A stretch of DNA of 64,000 nt from assembly GCA_039654915.1 (NCBI GenBank), contig CM077600.1, positions 78,315,992 to 78,379,991 on the forward strand, read 5' to 3'. Position 1 is the stretch's first letter, and each line of letters begins with the position of its first letter. This document shows positions 22,758 through 34,540 of the stretch, one piece after another. The DNA comes from Aquilaria yunnanensis (lineage: Eukaryota; Streptophyta; Magnoliopsida; Malvales; Thymelaeaceae). A model generated the notes under the pieces. The model worked only from the letters and a program-made list of their open reading frames with translations. It had not been told where the DNA came from and made no database searches. The translations under genes and the position numbers were made by a program.

Positions 22758-24543
22758 GCTTCATAGCTATTTGTTGCTACCATTTCATCCTTGACAACCT
22801 AGCCAAACTTTAGCAAAGCATCCTAAGGCCACCAAAATGAAAGAAATCTAAAATGAACAGAAAAAAAGCAAGGCTGAGACATAATGATGAAAAGCTAGTT
22901 TATGATGTGTGATCAAGCTTGCTTGATGCCATTTTAGTCATAGGTAAGAACCCATACGAAGCTTTTTCTCATATATTTTGAAGGGTAAATGCTACCCCAG
23001 GGGATGGCTAAGGTTGAAGGAACCTAGAGGCTATGTAATGGGCTATGTGTGCATTAAACACTATGGTAAGCTACCTAGTTTGCTTTTAGGAAGCATAGGT
23101 TTTGGTTCAAGTCTGACCGAGCTTGATCAATCACCTAACCTAGAGGTCTATGTTAAGTCAATATAATCAAAGTGATCATGTGAAAAAGTTGAAAGAAAGA
23201 AAATCATGCTTGCTATGTTAAAAAACCCATGTCTATGTGATGTGTGTGTTTGTGTACTTGTTTGGTTGTATACATGTGCTAACCCTTAATTTGTATATAT
23301 AAGCATCATGTATTATCTCGTATATATTCTATTTGGCATCTTCTGTGTCTTTGGTTGTAGGTTATTGAGCAAAATTGGAGGTTTATATGTATGACAATGT
23401 TATAGACATTATTAAGGCACTAGGCGCCGAATTGGGTTCTTGCTGAGTACCTATGTACTCATGCCCTCTTTTGCCCATTTTAGGTAAAAAAGTGCAAGAG
23501 TTAAAGGATAGGGAGCCTATTGCAGAGGTTTATGTATAAAGAGGTATACTTTGGACTCACGGCTTATGAAAAAGAAGCGTAGAAAAGTTCATAAGATTGA
23601 ACTAATATTGTGTTATGTTTGTTGGTTGTAAGCCCTAATGGCTACTATGGGATTTGTTGCATTTAGATTTATCTTGGTATAGGTTATAGCTAGAAGAATA
23701 ATTAGGCAACTATGGCCTAAGTGTCAGGTCAAATTGGAAGTCAAAGTGACAGTGGGTTTGAGACAATTCAAACTATGCCATGTATCATGCATGACATTTA
23801 ATGGACCAAACTTTTGTTGTATGTAGTTTTCGGCCATGTAGTCCTTATTTGCCCAAATTTGGCCTATAAATATTTGTATGTAACTAATGGCAGGGGGACT
23901 TATAGCAGAATCTGGCCTGTGCTTTGTTTGTACCTAATGGGCTTGAGTAAGCCTTAAGGCACTAAGTACGGTATTCTAGGAGAAATGCAAGCATGGTTTG
24001 TAACCTAGTAAACTGATATGTATGCTAGGATGTGTGTGTAGGTGCTCGCATAGTGAGTGCACTAAGTAGGCTTCAAATAAGCCTTGTAAAGACACTAAGA
24101 GGCACACTTACAACTCAACCACTCACACACACCCTCAAATACCCTAGTAGGCCCGTTAGGTGTGTTGGCACCTAAGGCATGAACATGCCTTACCTAGACA
24201 CTCAACATTCTAAGGTAAGTCCCCAGGCATACACTCATAATCCACCTATGCTCATGCACCCTATATGCAGTAAAAGCAAGATAATAAGGCTGGCTTAAGT
24301 AAGTGAATTCACCAGAGTAACACCTTAAACTGATAACTTGATGTGTTAAAGTAGCTACTTAATGTATTCTATTAATCTAAAGTGTTAAGAGGGTAAGTTA
24401 GCCAAGCAATCACTTACTCTCACCTAAGTCCCACCTAAGTTAGTTTTAAGAATCCTGGGAGTCATGACCTATTTCACCATATGTCAGTTAAGCAACCAAA
24501 CGTCCAAGAAAGGTTTAGGGTGGGAATGTATTAGGTCCTGATG
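22758..24543 (+). repeat. LTR-D, 5' LTR of element D (5'-truncated)
   Basis: Aligns with 41959-43733. Shared landmarks are TAGCTATTTSTTGCTAC, a GTGTGTGTTTGTG stretch, CTAACCCTTRATTTGTATA and the terminal TTAGGTCCTG. It lies four bases before the PBS. No gene inside. Confidence 0.88.
23865..23872 (+). promoter_or_regulatory. Probable TATA box of LTR-D
   Basis: TATAAATA in the sense orientation, about 680 bp before the LTR end. The 3' LTR has the degraded version near 43055. Promoter activity is inferred only. Confidence 0.45.
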
Positions 24544-24547
24544 TAGT

Positions 24548-24560
24548 TGGTATCAGAGCT
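24548..24560 (+). other. Primer binding site of element D
   Basis: TGGTATCAGAGCT, complementary to initiator tRNA-Met, four bases after the LTR end. Confidence 0.92.
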
Positions 24561-24641
24561 TAAGGTAGTATAGGACCTGAAATGTCCATTAAGCTAATTC
24601 CCACTATGATACATAATCATTCTTATGTTTTGCAGGACTAA

Positions 24642-25980
24642 ATGGCTAGAGGTAGAAATAGAGAAATGAAAAATCAAATTAATTCTAGGGCTGATCAGTT
24701 ACATGATCAAAAGCCTAAAATTAAGGTGGTCATTGAAAGTAGAACAAAACCAACTAATAGGGCCCTAGAACCTAACCCCAGTATGCAAGGCCAGCACAAA
24801 ATGGAACATATGATGGAAATAGTGCAAGCTACCATTTCTCAGCTTGTAGTAGGCATGCAAACTCTTACTAGGGTCCAGGCCAAGGCACCTAGAGGCACTA
24901 CTACTGATGATGAGCAAGATGAAGAAGAAGAAAGAATAGAAATAAGGCTAGGCAAGGAACCAGTAAGACAAAAGCATGCAAGTAGGCTTAAAGATTAAGA
25001 GTCAAAACCTAATAATGAAAGGAGAAAACCAAAGGGGAAGATAACTGAGATAAAAAATAAAGAAAAGAAAAGAGAAAAGGGAAGGGGAGAAATTAGGCAC
25101 TAATGCTGGGAGGATGGAGCTAGTCTCAGAAAGTTCAAAAGAGTTGGCTTCTCAGAAAAAGATCAAAACTCCTGAAAGATGAAGACAAAGACCAACAAAA
25201 GAAGGTTTAAGGGAAGGACAAGTAGAAGGCCTTTCGGCACTTAAACCCCCAGTGTTTGAGGGCAGTGGTGATCTAGAAGAGGCTGAATTATGGATTTACC
25301 AGATAGGAAAGGTATTTAATGGAAGCCACATCCACCCAAAAGGTGATGCTACCTACCTTTAAACTGGAAGGCAGTGTTATGCAAGAATGAGTGGAGCCCA
25401 CAAGGAAAAAAAAACCTATGAGGTTGGTTGAGTTCCTTGAGGTATTCCAACAACAGTATGTTAGTGAAGCTCTCAAAGATTTGAAATAAGTAGAGTTTGA
25501 CTAACTGGAATAGGGGAACATTTTAGTTAAGGAATATAAACACAAATTCAGCAGTCTCCTTATATATGCTCCACAATATGATAGAGAAGAGGAATTGAGT
25601 GCTAAAAGGTTCATCAGAGGACTAAGACCTAATTTGAGGTAGATACTAAATGTATTAGTTTCAGAACTTATTATAAGGCTGTCCAAAAAACCTTGACATT
25701 GGACCAAGAATTTTAGAATAATATGGTAGGAAACAACAAAGAGGCTCCTGTGGGACATCCAAGTGGAAGGAAAAGAGGAAGGGACATGCAAGAAAAGGCT
25801 GAAGTGGGCAGAGAATAAAAAAATCCCAAAGGTTTGGACCTCAATGCCAGACTTATGGAAAATATCATGGTTTTAAACCATGTTACAGACTCACTGAAAG
25901 ATGTTTGAAGTGTGGTTCTCAGGACCATTGGAACAGAGATTGCCCGATTAAGAGAAAATAAAAAAGGGCTAGGCAAGTTT
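24642..25980 (+). pseudogene. Element D gag
   Basis: ATG at 24642 opens a 118-codon segment (MARGRNREMKNQ..., acidic end DDEQDEEEERIE), then a stop and a degraded gag domain to about 25750. Near 25850-25965 it ends in a Cys-rich segment with a recognisable CCHC knuckle CLKCGSQDHWNRDC, preceded by CQTYGKYHGFKPC. Frameshifts break the middle. The knuckle type matches fragment C1, supporting a shared lineage. Gag would form the virus-like particle and bind RNA. Confidence 0.78.
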
Positions 25981-26114
25981 GAGGCTCTTTGGCCAAGAAA
26001 CCAAGAAGGGAAAGGAAAAGGGATGGCAACACCTCAGCCACTTAAACATACACAAAAAGGTCTAGGTCAAACCACACCAGCTAAAGCCTAACCACCAGCT
26101 GGGGGGTATATCAA

Positions 26115-26642
26115 ATGGAAGGATCAAGCAAAAAAGACAAGACAAGCCTTGGAGAAGAGGCTATAAGCTACAGTACGCTAAGGAAAGAAGCACTAAAAGT
26201 TAACCTTTACCTTTATGATAAGCTCATTTTTGTGCTCTATGATACTGGTGCTTCCATATCTATTATTTCAGCTAACTTGGTAAGAGAACTAAACTTAATG
26301 GTTATAACATTACCTCAAATATATATGGTCAGAATAGCTAAAAATGAAATGATGTTTTGACATCACATAGTTAAAGGTTGTGTGATTAGGCTAAATGAGT
26401 TAGAATTAAAGGCTAATTTGATCATTCTAGAAATAACTAGTTATGACATAATATTGGGCATGAATTGGTTAGCTGAAAATAATGTTCCCATCAATTATCA
26501 AGATAGGAAGTTGATATTACCAAGATCAACCGAACACTCTTTGGAAGATTCAATAAAATGTGATATTGGGCAAGTAAAGGTAATGGATTGCATACCCATA
26601 ATTTTTGAAGAAGAATATATGGGCTTAAATGACAAAATCTAA
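26115..26642 (+). pseudogene. Element D aspartic protease
   Basis: Two open segments (26115-26360, 26382-26642), in the same frame and separated by a TGA, make up the protease. The first has LYDTGASISIIS with the catalytic DTG intact, the second has YDIILGMNWLAEN. The domain would mature the polyprotein. It precedes the RT lead-in by a single stop at about 26640. Confidence 0.85.
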
Positions 26643-26666
26643 ATTGAGTTAGACAAGATTCCTATT

Positions 26667-28000
26667 GTGAAAGAGTTTCCAGAAGTATTTCCTTCTGAGC
26701 TACCAAGTTTGCCTCCCCTAAGGGAGATAGAATTTGAGATTAAGTTAACTCTAGGGACAATTCCTATATCTACCACACCTTATAGAATGACAATACTCGA
26801 AATGAATGAGCTAAAGAACCAGCTGGATGAACTCCTTCAAAAAGGATTCAATAGGGCAAGTGTGTTTCCTTAGGGAGCACCAGTGCTGTTTGTGAAAAAG
26901 AAAGATGGGACTCTTAGGTTATGCATTGATTATAGAAAGCTCAATGCTATGACAGTAAAGAATAAGCACCCTCTCCCTAAGATTGAGGACATATTTGATC
27001 AACTTAAAGGGGCTCCACTTTTCTCAAATATTGACCTCAGATTAGGATATTTCCAACTAAGATTCAAAGAAGCATACATTCCTAAGACTGCTTTCAAAAT
27101 ATGATATGCCCATTTTGAGCATGCAGTAATGCCTTTTAGGCTTACTAATGCCCCAACTTTTTTATGGACTTGATGTAGAGGATATTCAGACCATATCTAG
27201 ACCACTTTGTGATGATGTTTATAGATAATATCCTAGTGTACTCAAAGAATAAGGGAGAAGATGAAGAGCCCTTGGGAACAGTGCTGGATGTGTTAAAGGA
27301 ACAACTATATGGAAAAATGAACAAATGCCATTTTTGGACCAATCAAATTGAATTCTTAGGCCGTGTGATAAATGGGCAAGGAATGGTTGTAGACCAAACA
27401 AATATTGAAGTTATCTTACAATAGAAGCAATCACATAATGTTGGAGAAATGTGAAGCTTTTCTAGTCTAGCTGGCTATTATAGAAGAGTTGTACAAAAAT
27501 TTTCTATAATCGTGGCTCCTTTAACCAAATTAACCGGAAAGGGGTAGAAGTTTGAATGGTCTAAGGAAAGTGAAAAGAGCATTCAAGAACTCAAAGATGA
27601 GCTCACTTCCACTCTTGTGCTAATGTTGCCTAATCCCAATAAACCTTTTAAGGTTTATACAGATGCATCTATTGTGGGATTCAAGTGTGTATTAGTGTAA
27701 AAAAAAAAACAAGCCATAGCTTAGGGATTAAGGCAATTAAGACCACATGAGAAAAATTATCCAGTGCATGACCTGGAACTTGCAGCAATGATTTTTGTGC
27801 TAAAACATTGGAGACATTACCTATGAGGTAATAAGTTTTGGATCTTCATTTATGATAAAATTCTTAACTATCTTTTCACTCAAAAGGTGTTAAATATGAG
27901 ACAAAAAAGATGGCTTGAATATCTTAAGGACTTTGACTGTATCATTGAATACACTGAAGGCAAGGCTAATAAAGTAACTGATGCCCTGAGCAGAAAATAC
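26667..28000 (+). pseudogene. Element D reverse transcriptase and RNase H
   Basis: Contains [40 protein letters not shown] (with a stop at about 26872 before it), [14 protein letters not shown] and then FIDNILVYSK (27215-27245). The second catalytic Asp of FIDD is Asn, predicted to kill polymerase activity. RNase H follows with YTDASIVGFK near 27655-27690 and a degraded TDHK-like segment, ending ...VTDALSRKY at about 28000. Stops and small frameshifts occur throughout. Confidence 0.85.
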
Positions 28001-28837
28001 ACAGATGTCTTGAAACATGGAGAAGAAGAACCAAATGAACTCAACAGTTGACTTGTTTGTCTAACAAGTGGCTAAGATGGGAACAAGCCCAATCGAGAAT
28101 AGTAATTAGTCAATCAACTTAGAAAGCAGACATATATAAGGCACAAGAATAGGATGAAAATCATACTAGAATATCTGGGCAGAGACATGGGAAACTATTT
28201 CAAGGGTTCTCTTATAAGCAGGGATTACTATGTTTCCCAAGACAGAATTTATGTACCTAAAGGGTATGACTGAAGAAAAAAATTACGAAAGAAGCCCACT
28301 CTAGTAAGATGAGCATACATCCTAGAATTATGAAGTTGTAACAAAACCTAGAAGAACACTTTTGGTGCCCTAGTATGAAAAGGGAAATTTATACATTTGT
28401 ATTCAAATGTGTGGTGTGTCAACAAGTAAAGGAAGAACATCAAAGGTCAGGGGGCAAGCTATAAAACTTGCCTACACCAGAAAGAAAATGAGGTTCCATA
28501 TCTATGGATTTCCTAGTAAGTATGCCCATGATAAGAAGAAAGTATGATACTATCTGGGTAATTATGGATAGACTTACAAAGTCAGCCCATCTTTACCTAT
28601 TAATCTTATAAATCCTTTAGATAGGATAGCACAGCTATACATGAAAGAAATAGTGAGATTTAATGGTATACTAGATGACATAATTTTAGATAAGGACCCA
28701 AGGTTTGTGTCTAGATTCTGGAAATCATTACATCAAGCACTAGGCAAACAACTAAAACTAAGTTTAGCTTACCACCCCCAAACTGATGGGCAAATAGAGA
28801 GGACTATAAAAATCCCTAAACACATGTCAAGGTGCAG
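28001..28837 (+). pseudogene. Element D integrase, N-terminal and core part
   Basis: A degraded H2C2 zinc-binding segment (CVVCQQVKEEHQR near 28410-28445) is followed by a degraded core start (MDRLTKSAHL) and an open segment (28641 on) with DKDPRFVSRFWKSLHQALGK and LAYHPQTDGQIERT, which hold the second catalytic Asp and the Glu. Element E is inserted just after it; the coding sequence resumes at 40337 once one TSD copy is ignored. Confidence 0.85.
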
Positions 28838-28842
28838 TGTAC
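28838..28842. repeat. TSD (TGTAC), left copy for element E
   Basis: TGTAC directly before the TG of LTR-E; identical copy at 40332-40336. Confidence 0.93.
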
Positions 28843-30373
28843 TGATGAATACTCATAAGTGTATTGTTATTAAGGGTTTAAATCATCATTATACACTTTA
28901 AGTATGATTAATTTCTATATTCTGAGCATTTTTCCACTAGGTTACTATTCATACACATTTTTACTATTCACCTATCACTATTCACCGACCTACTGTTTAT
29001 ATGCATATTTCACTATTCATACACGTATTCACTGTACATACATGGTTTACTGTTCATTAATATTAAAATATATATATTAAATAATTATTTTTTATGTAGG
29101 TAAAAATCATCACTTGACGGCCCTTCATGAGAAGAAATCATATCTGGAGCTGCAGACATCAGAATTGAGTGATTCTAAATTCATCTCAAAGACAACATAT
29201 AGATCTTCAACTCTACTTCATTCTGCAAGCTAGTTTGATCGTTTCCATTGCCAAAATCTGATTATAGATGAGACTCTTCATTATTTCGTGTGCTAAAGAG
29301 CAGTTTTGGTAGAAGAATCATAACTTGACCTATGGATGTCTGATTTGATTGTGCAAGCTATCAATTCGAAGCTAAAGAGGAGATCTACAACTTTTGTGCT
29401 TTGAGGAAGAGTAGATATGATGTGTACAATGGCCAAAAAATGAAAAGAAGTTGTAGCCTGCCATTGTTGATTTGTATTTACCTACATTTTACCATTTTAT
29501 TTTTACCATTTCACCCACCCCAAAACTCTATAAATAGGCACCTTGGGGTGAGGGTGAAGGTTGCCCTTTCTTAGGCCATTTTCTTGGGCCTCCCATTTTC
29601 TTGGGCCTCTTTTATGTTCTTGTATTTTCTTTAGCTTTTCTTCTTTGTTCTTGTTCTTGTTTTCAATACCGAAGCTCTATCCAAGTGTTTTCTCATTCTT
29701 GTTTTTGTTCTTTCCTTTGATCTTTCAATCCGTATTTATTTCATCTTTCTACATGTTGCTTACTTTTATTATGGCTAACTAATCTTCTTTTTGCTAAGGT
29801 GAAAGGGTAAAGCTTTTGGTATAGAGGTTATGATTGATTTGAATAGATCACAACGTTAACGGTATTTTCTTCCTTAAGCTATTTAACTTCCTTCCTTATT
29901 AAATAGGAGTCGTGATTCATCATAGTCAAATTCATTGGCATAAAAGCTGCTTGATTCCCTCTGTAGAACATGGCTCTGCCGACTATATTGGAATCTTGAG
30001 TTATTGTCGACAAAGGTTGACATGATGGATACTTAAACCTATTAGCAAGCATTGGCGTTTTAAGATCAATGAAAGTTAATACTAACTAAATTCCCCTTTT
30101 GGGACCTCCTTTATGTGTGGATCTCAATTGAGTTGTAAGATTGCCTAAAATTAATCATAACCGATATACTGAAAGTGGATTCCCTAACCTTAGCTATTTT
30201 AATTGAATTTTAATTTTAATTTACACCTGTTCACACTTTGCACCAAATACTTTCTCTCTTAAAATCCTGTAATTTGTATTTTTAATTCACTTCCGTGTGG
30301 TCTGACACTTGAACTCCCAAGATTTATTACTTGCGACAACCTACTCTTGGGTTACAACTATTAGAGTGCAGCA
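28843..30373 (+). repeat. LTR-E, 5' LTR (1,531 bp)
   Basis: TGATGAATACTCATAAG...GAGTGCAGCA, homologous to 38837-40331 with many substitutions and several small indels. It contains clustered ACTATTCAY-like short repeats at 28940-29060. No gene inside. Confidence 0.93.
29529..29536 (+). promoter_or_regulatory. Probable TATA box of LTR-E
   Basis: TATAAATA within CTCTATAAATAGGCACC; the 3' LTR keeps TATAAATAGGCACC near 39505. Position and context fit a retrotransposon promoter. Confidence 0.6.
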
Positions 30374-30379
30374 AGTTTT

Positions 30380-30397
30380 TGGCATCGTTGTCGGGGA
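30380..30397 (+). other. Primer binding site of element E (tRNA-Asp type)
   Basis: TGGCATCGTTGTCGGGGA, six bases after the LTR end. It differs at two positions from the TGGCGCCGTTGCCGGGGA form common in Athila elements; both differences are C or G to T or A transitions. Confidence 0.85.
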
Positions 30398-30478
30398 AGT
30401 AAAATTAGAGTACAAGTTTAATTTTTTTTTCTTTTTGTTCTTTTTATTTTATTTTATGTTATTTTTTGTTCTTCATAT

Positions 30479-30690
30479 GGCAGGCTGAGCCTCCTAACTC
30501 TTAACTTGTGTTAATATTATTTTTCTTTATTGTTAAATGAAAGGCTGAGCCTCCTGCATTTTATTTTCTATTTATTTTGTGTTATTTTTTTTTAATGGAA
30601 GGCTAAGCCTCCTATTTTTTATTTTTTGTTCATATTGCTTTCTTTTTATTTATTTTTCTTATTATTATTAAATGGAAGGTTGTGCCTCCT
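30479..30690 (+). repeat. Four spaced palindromic repeats in the element E leader
   Basis: GGAAGGCTGAGCCTCCT-like units occur at 30479-30495, 30539-30555, 30597-30613 and 30674-30690, about 58-77 bp apart in T-rich DNA between PBS and gag. Each core AGGCT-G-AGCCT can pair with itself as a short hairpin; the last two copies have diverged (AGGCTAAGCCT, AGGTTGTGCCT). Confidence 0.75.
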
Positions 30691-30740
30691 ACCTAACTTG
30701 TTATTGATATTTGTTTTTCTTGTTGTTATTTTGTTTATGT

Positions 30741-31501
30741 ATGAAAGCTTGGTCACGTACATCAAGTGATAGATTGGTAAAAGAATCTTCAACTTCTTCA
30801 AACATGGCTGAACACATTAATGAACAAGATGATAACCATTCTCTAAATAATGACCAAGATCGGCCTAGGACACTTAGAGAATACATGAATCCCAGAAGAA
30901 ATAGCATACCATCATGTCTAATTTTTCCTGCTGATGCATGTAACTTCAATTTTAAGCCAGGTATTATTCAACTTTTACCAACTTTTCATGGCTTTGATTC
31001 CAAAAATCCTTACTTGCATCTGAGAGATTTTGAGGAAGCCATCATACATATAACAACCTAAACTGTATCATGAACACTACCAGGCTTAAGCTTTTTCCTT
31101 TTTCTTTAAAAGATAAAGCTAAAACTTGGCTACAGTATCTTAGGTCAGGCTCTGTTAATTCATGGGATGAACTGCAACAACAATTTTTGAAAAAAAAATT
31201 TCCTGCCCGTAGAACCAATTCTTTCAAAAGGCAAATCACCACTTTCACACAAAAATCAGGTGACACTTTTTACCAGTGTTGGGATAGATACAAAGATTTA
31301 CTTAACATATGCCCACACCATGGTTTTGAAACTTGGAGATTAGTCTTACATTTTTATGAAGGTTTGACACCTAGGGAAAGACAAATGGTGGAAATGATGT
31401 GCAATGGAACATTTGAGGATAAAGATCCTGCTGAGCCAATGAATTATCTAGACATGTTAGCAAAGAATGCACAGAATTGGGACACCACTGGTACATATAT
31501 T
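30741..31501 (+). pseudogene. Element E gag, N-terminal part
   Basis: ATG at 30741 (MKAWSRTSSDRLVKES) runs through LREYMNPRRNSIPSCLIFP and LLPTFHGFDSKNPYLHLRDF to a frameshift near 31061. It then continues in a second frame with FPFSLKDKAKTWLQYLRSG, WDELQQQFLKKKFP and FYEGLTPRERQMVEMMCNG. This is the gag domain typical of Athila elements. It is cut at 31501 by solo LTR-B3 and resumes at 32918. Confidence 0.83.
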
Positions 31502-32917
31502 TGTTAGTGTTATGCCCAAAAGGCCAATCATGAGATGATTGTATTTTTGCACATTAGGTCATGATATTTTATTAAGGCATTAATCCAGCAATTATGTTTG
31601 TTTTTTTGTTTCTCCGTAACTTAACAAACATAATTGTAACCCTAAAATAATGATATTCTCAAACATCCATAGTTTAGTATTATTGTGGAGTGGGTTGCAA
31701 TAATACATAACGACTAGCATATGTGGAGACTAATATGAGATATCTAGTCTGCATATGGGTACAAGTTGGAGAACTTGTGTACTGGACCGACCCACCATGA
31801 GAACACTACATGGATCGTTATATGAGTGTCATAAGTGATTCTCATAGTGATCATGGTATATGTAGTCCTTCGACCTAAGATCATCAAGGTTCCCTACATG
31901 TGAGTCACATACTTTGATACTTTCCTTTGTTGCTTGTAACTGGGTGAACTTGAAGGAGGTCATTGGGTATGTCACATATCATGCGGAGGGATTTGTATGA
32001 TCAAGATGGGATTTGCCCCTCCTATGTAACGGGAGTGATATCTTCAGGCCCCTTGATAGAGCAAGACTTAGAAAAATGCATGGCCAAGCTCAGATGAGTT
32101 GATATACGCTATCAATGTCATCAGTTTAAGTTGGTCTACTTGGTAATCAAGAAACCAAAGATTGGGCTATACGAGAGTGACACATTCCATGTCTCGTGCT
32201 TAGTTTTGATAAGTTGGAAAAAGGGACAATGGCATATATCGGTGATGATCATAAAGGTTTAGTCAAATCATTGACAATCTTGTCACTTGGGTAGCAATGA
32301 TGTGTTGCTAGACACCGCTCATTGCTTATGATCATAAATGTGATTTATGATCATTGCTAACGTGGTAGAGCCTATTGGGTCGCACACATAGAGCTATTTG
32401 GATCATTAGAGTGCATGGGCTAATAATTTGGGTTTTGGTTTCACAATAATTTCGTATTAATAATGGGCCCAATAGTTGAGCCATTATTAAGCCCGAAATT
32501 AAAGCCTAATTGGATTAGGGCTTTGAAACCCATTAGGCCTGGAAGTTGAGTCTCACTATAAATACAATTTCTAGTGAGAAATTCATAGGTCTTCTTGCCC
32601 TGGCCTCCCAAAAGGACAGCTGCACTCTTCTCTTGCAATCCCTTGGCGGACGCAAGCTAGCACTGCGAGTGCAAGAGAAACACATCTGCCGGGATGCGGT
32701 GGAAGCGTGGTGATCCCAAGAGGCTCGTGTGGATACCATAGAGAGCTTGAACACGTCAACTGTTCAAGTTTTATGATTCAACTCTATAGTTGAGTGAAAG
32801 ATCTCAATCAAAAATTAGGTATGAAAATTTTTGAACACCCGGTTTACCCTATTTCACTTGGATCCTAGAGGGTTTCGGTTAAATTCTGTTGCGCTGTTTA
32901 GCTCCTGAAACCCAACA
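31502..32917 (+). mobile_element. Solo copia LTR-B3 (1,416 bp) in element E gag
   Basis: TGTTAGTGTTATGCCC...GAAACCCAACA, LTR-B family in plus (sense) orientation. Flanks are ATATT on the left and ATAAG on the right, so the expected 5-bp TSD has decayed or the ends have drifted. Gag coding resumes on the other side. TATA box near 32560. Confidence 0.9.
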
Positions 32918-33839
32918 ATAAGGCCCCAGGTAAGACTCAAACCCTTGCATCTAGTGGAGGCACTTATCATCTTAAGGAAGATAATGACCTTCAAGTAAAG
33001 TTTACATCTTTAGCTAGAAAGGTTGAGGCTTTAGAAATGAAAAAAGTTGGTCAATTAAAATCTGTTGAAAAAATTGTTTGTCACATTTGTGAAACCAATG
33101 ACTATCCTCCTAGCAATTGCCCAACCTTGCCCTCTTTCAAAGAATGTCTCCATGAACAAGTCAATGCATTGAACAACTTCAAGAGACCAACCCAAAATCC
33201 ATACTCGAAACTTACAATCCTGGTTGAAGGAATCACGCAAACTTCAGTTGGAAAAGTGACAATCATGCTCAACCGTCACAACTACCTTTGAACACCCAGC
33301 AAAATTTTCAACAATCTCAAGGGTATACACCATATGTTCCTCCTTTTAGAAAGAATCTTGAAGATACATTGCATTCATTCATTGAAAAGCAATAGTCAAT
33401 CAATACTCAAACAAGTCAAACCATGATTGATTTGAAAGATACTCTTGCAAAAATTGCATCTGCACTCAACACTCAGGAGAAAGGGAAATTTCCTTCACAA
33501 CCATAATCAAATCCCAAAGGTCAAACTATGGATCAAGTGAAGTCAATCATTACACTCTACAATGGTAAGGTTGTTGAAAAATCCATTCCTAATCCTTGTG
33601 AAGAAGATGATGAGTCAACTTCTAAGAGTAAATAAGGGGTTGAAACTTTACCAAGCGAAGAACACATTGAATCTCCACCTGCACCTCCATTGCCATAGGC
33701 ATAACTGTTCCTAAGAAGGTCAATAAGAATCCTAAAATTTTGGATATTTTCAAGCAAGTAAAGATCAATATCCCCTTGTTGGATGTAATTAAATAGGTAC
33801 CTTCTTATGCAAAATTTTTGAAGGATTTGTGTACTGTTA
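32918..33839 (+). pseudogene. Element E gag, C-terminal part
   Basis: Continues gag after the solo LTR. It shows VKFTSLARKVEALEMKK, a CCHC-like knuckle reduced to CHICETNDYPPSNC (His replaced), then a Gln/Pro-rich stretch (YTPYVPPFRKNLEDTL) and SIITLYNGKVVEK near 33545. Several stops occur (33389, 33507, 33633). The segment ends at the link to the protease (PSYAKFLKDL). Confidence 0.75.
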
Positions 33840-34500
33840 AAATAAAACTAAATGTGAAAAAGAAAGCCTTCTTGGCTGAACAGGTAAGTTCTATTATTCA
33901 AAATAACACTGCTTTGAAATACAAAGATCCTAGCTGTCCAACAATTTCATGTTTCATTTGAGAATATAAAATTGAGCGAGCATTACTTGATCTTGGGGCT
34001 AGTGTAAAATTACTCTCATATTTAGTTTACCAAAAACTAAATTTGGGCGAGTTAAAACCAACCAAGGTAACTCTTTTGCTTGCTAACAGATCAGTGAAAT
34101 TGCCCATTGCTGATAGATCAGTGAAATTGCCCAGAGGAGTCATTGAAGATGTGTAAGTCCAAGTTGATAAATTTAGATGTCCTGTGGATTTTATTATTTT
34201 GGACACACCCCCAGTGGAAATCAAGAATTCAATACCTGTTATTTTGCGACGTCCATTTTTAGCAACCTCTAATGCTTTGATTAATTGTAGGAATGGACTG
34301 ATGAAGTTGTCATTTGGAAATATGACATTGGAGTTAAATATTTTCAACTTGCTTAAGCAGCCACCTGAAAAAGAAGATGAAAGTGACGAACTTTACCTTA
34401 TTGACACTATTGGGAAAAACCACATCGAAGAAGGGAGTATCTCTGATCCTCAAAAAAATTATCAGGTTAATTCATTTGAATCGATTATACAAATGGATTA
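33840..34500 (+). pseudogene. Element E aspartic protease
   Basis: Athila-type protease with DLGASVKLLSYLVYQKL (catalytic DTG or DLG position about 33990), VDKFRCPVDFIILDT and PVILRRPFLATSNALINC. A 27-bp tandem duplication (34088-34114 and 34115-34141, encoding RSVKLPIAD twice with the second copy diverging) lies just before the flap region. Stops occur at 33960 and 34156. The next segment expected in Athila, RT, is absent; the sequence goes on to an acidic linker and then to integrase. Confidence 0.78.
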
Positions 34501-34540
34501 GGATACATCTAACATATGTTCATTATTTGATTCTTCAAAG

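Noticed and set aside
14247..22762. TSD for the complete copia element
   Set aside because: Flanks CAAAG and GCTTC do not match, consistent with recombination, so no TSD was reported.
25501..25976. Minus-strand frames of 87-96 codons in the element D gag region
   Set aside because: They are antisense to the plus-strand gag and CCHC region and have no domain.
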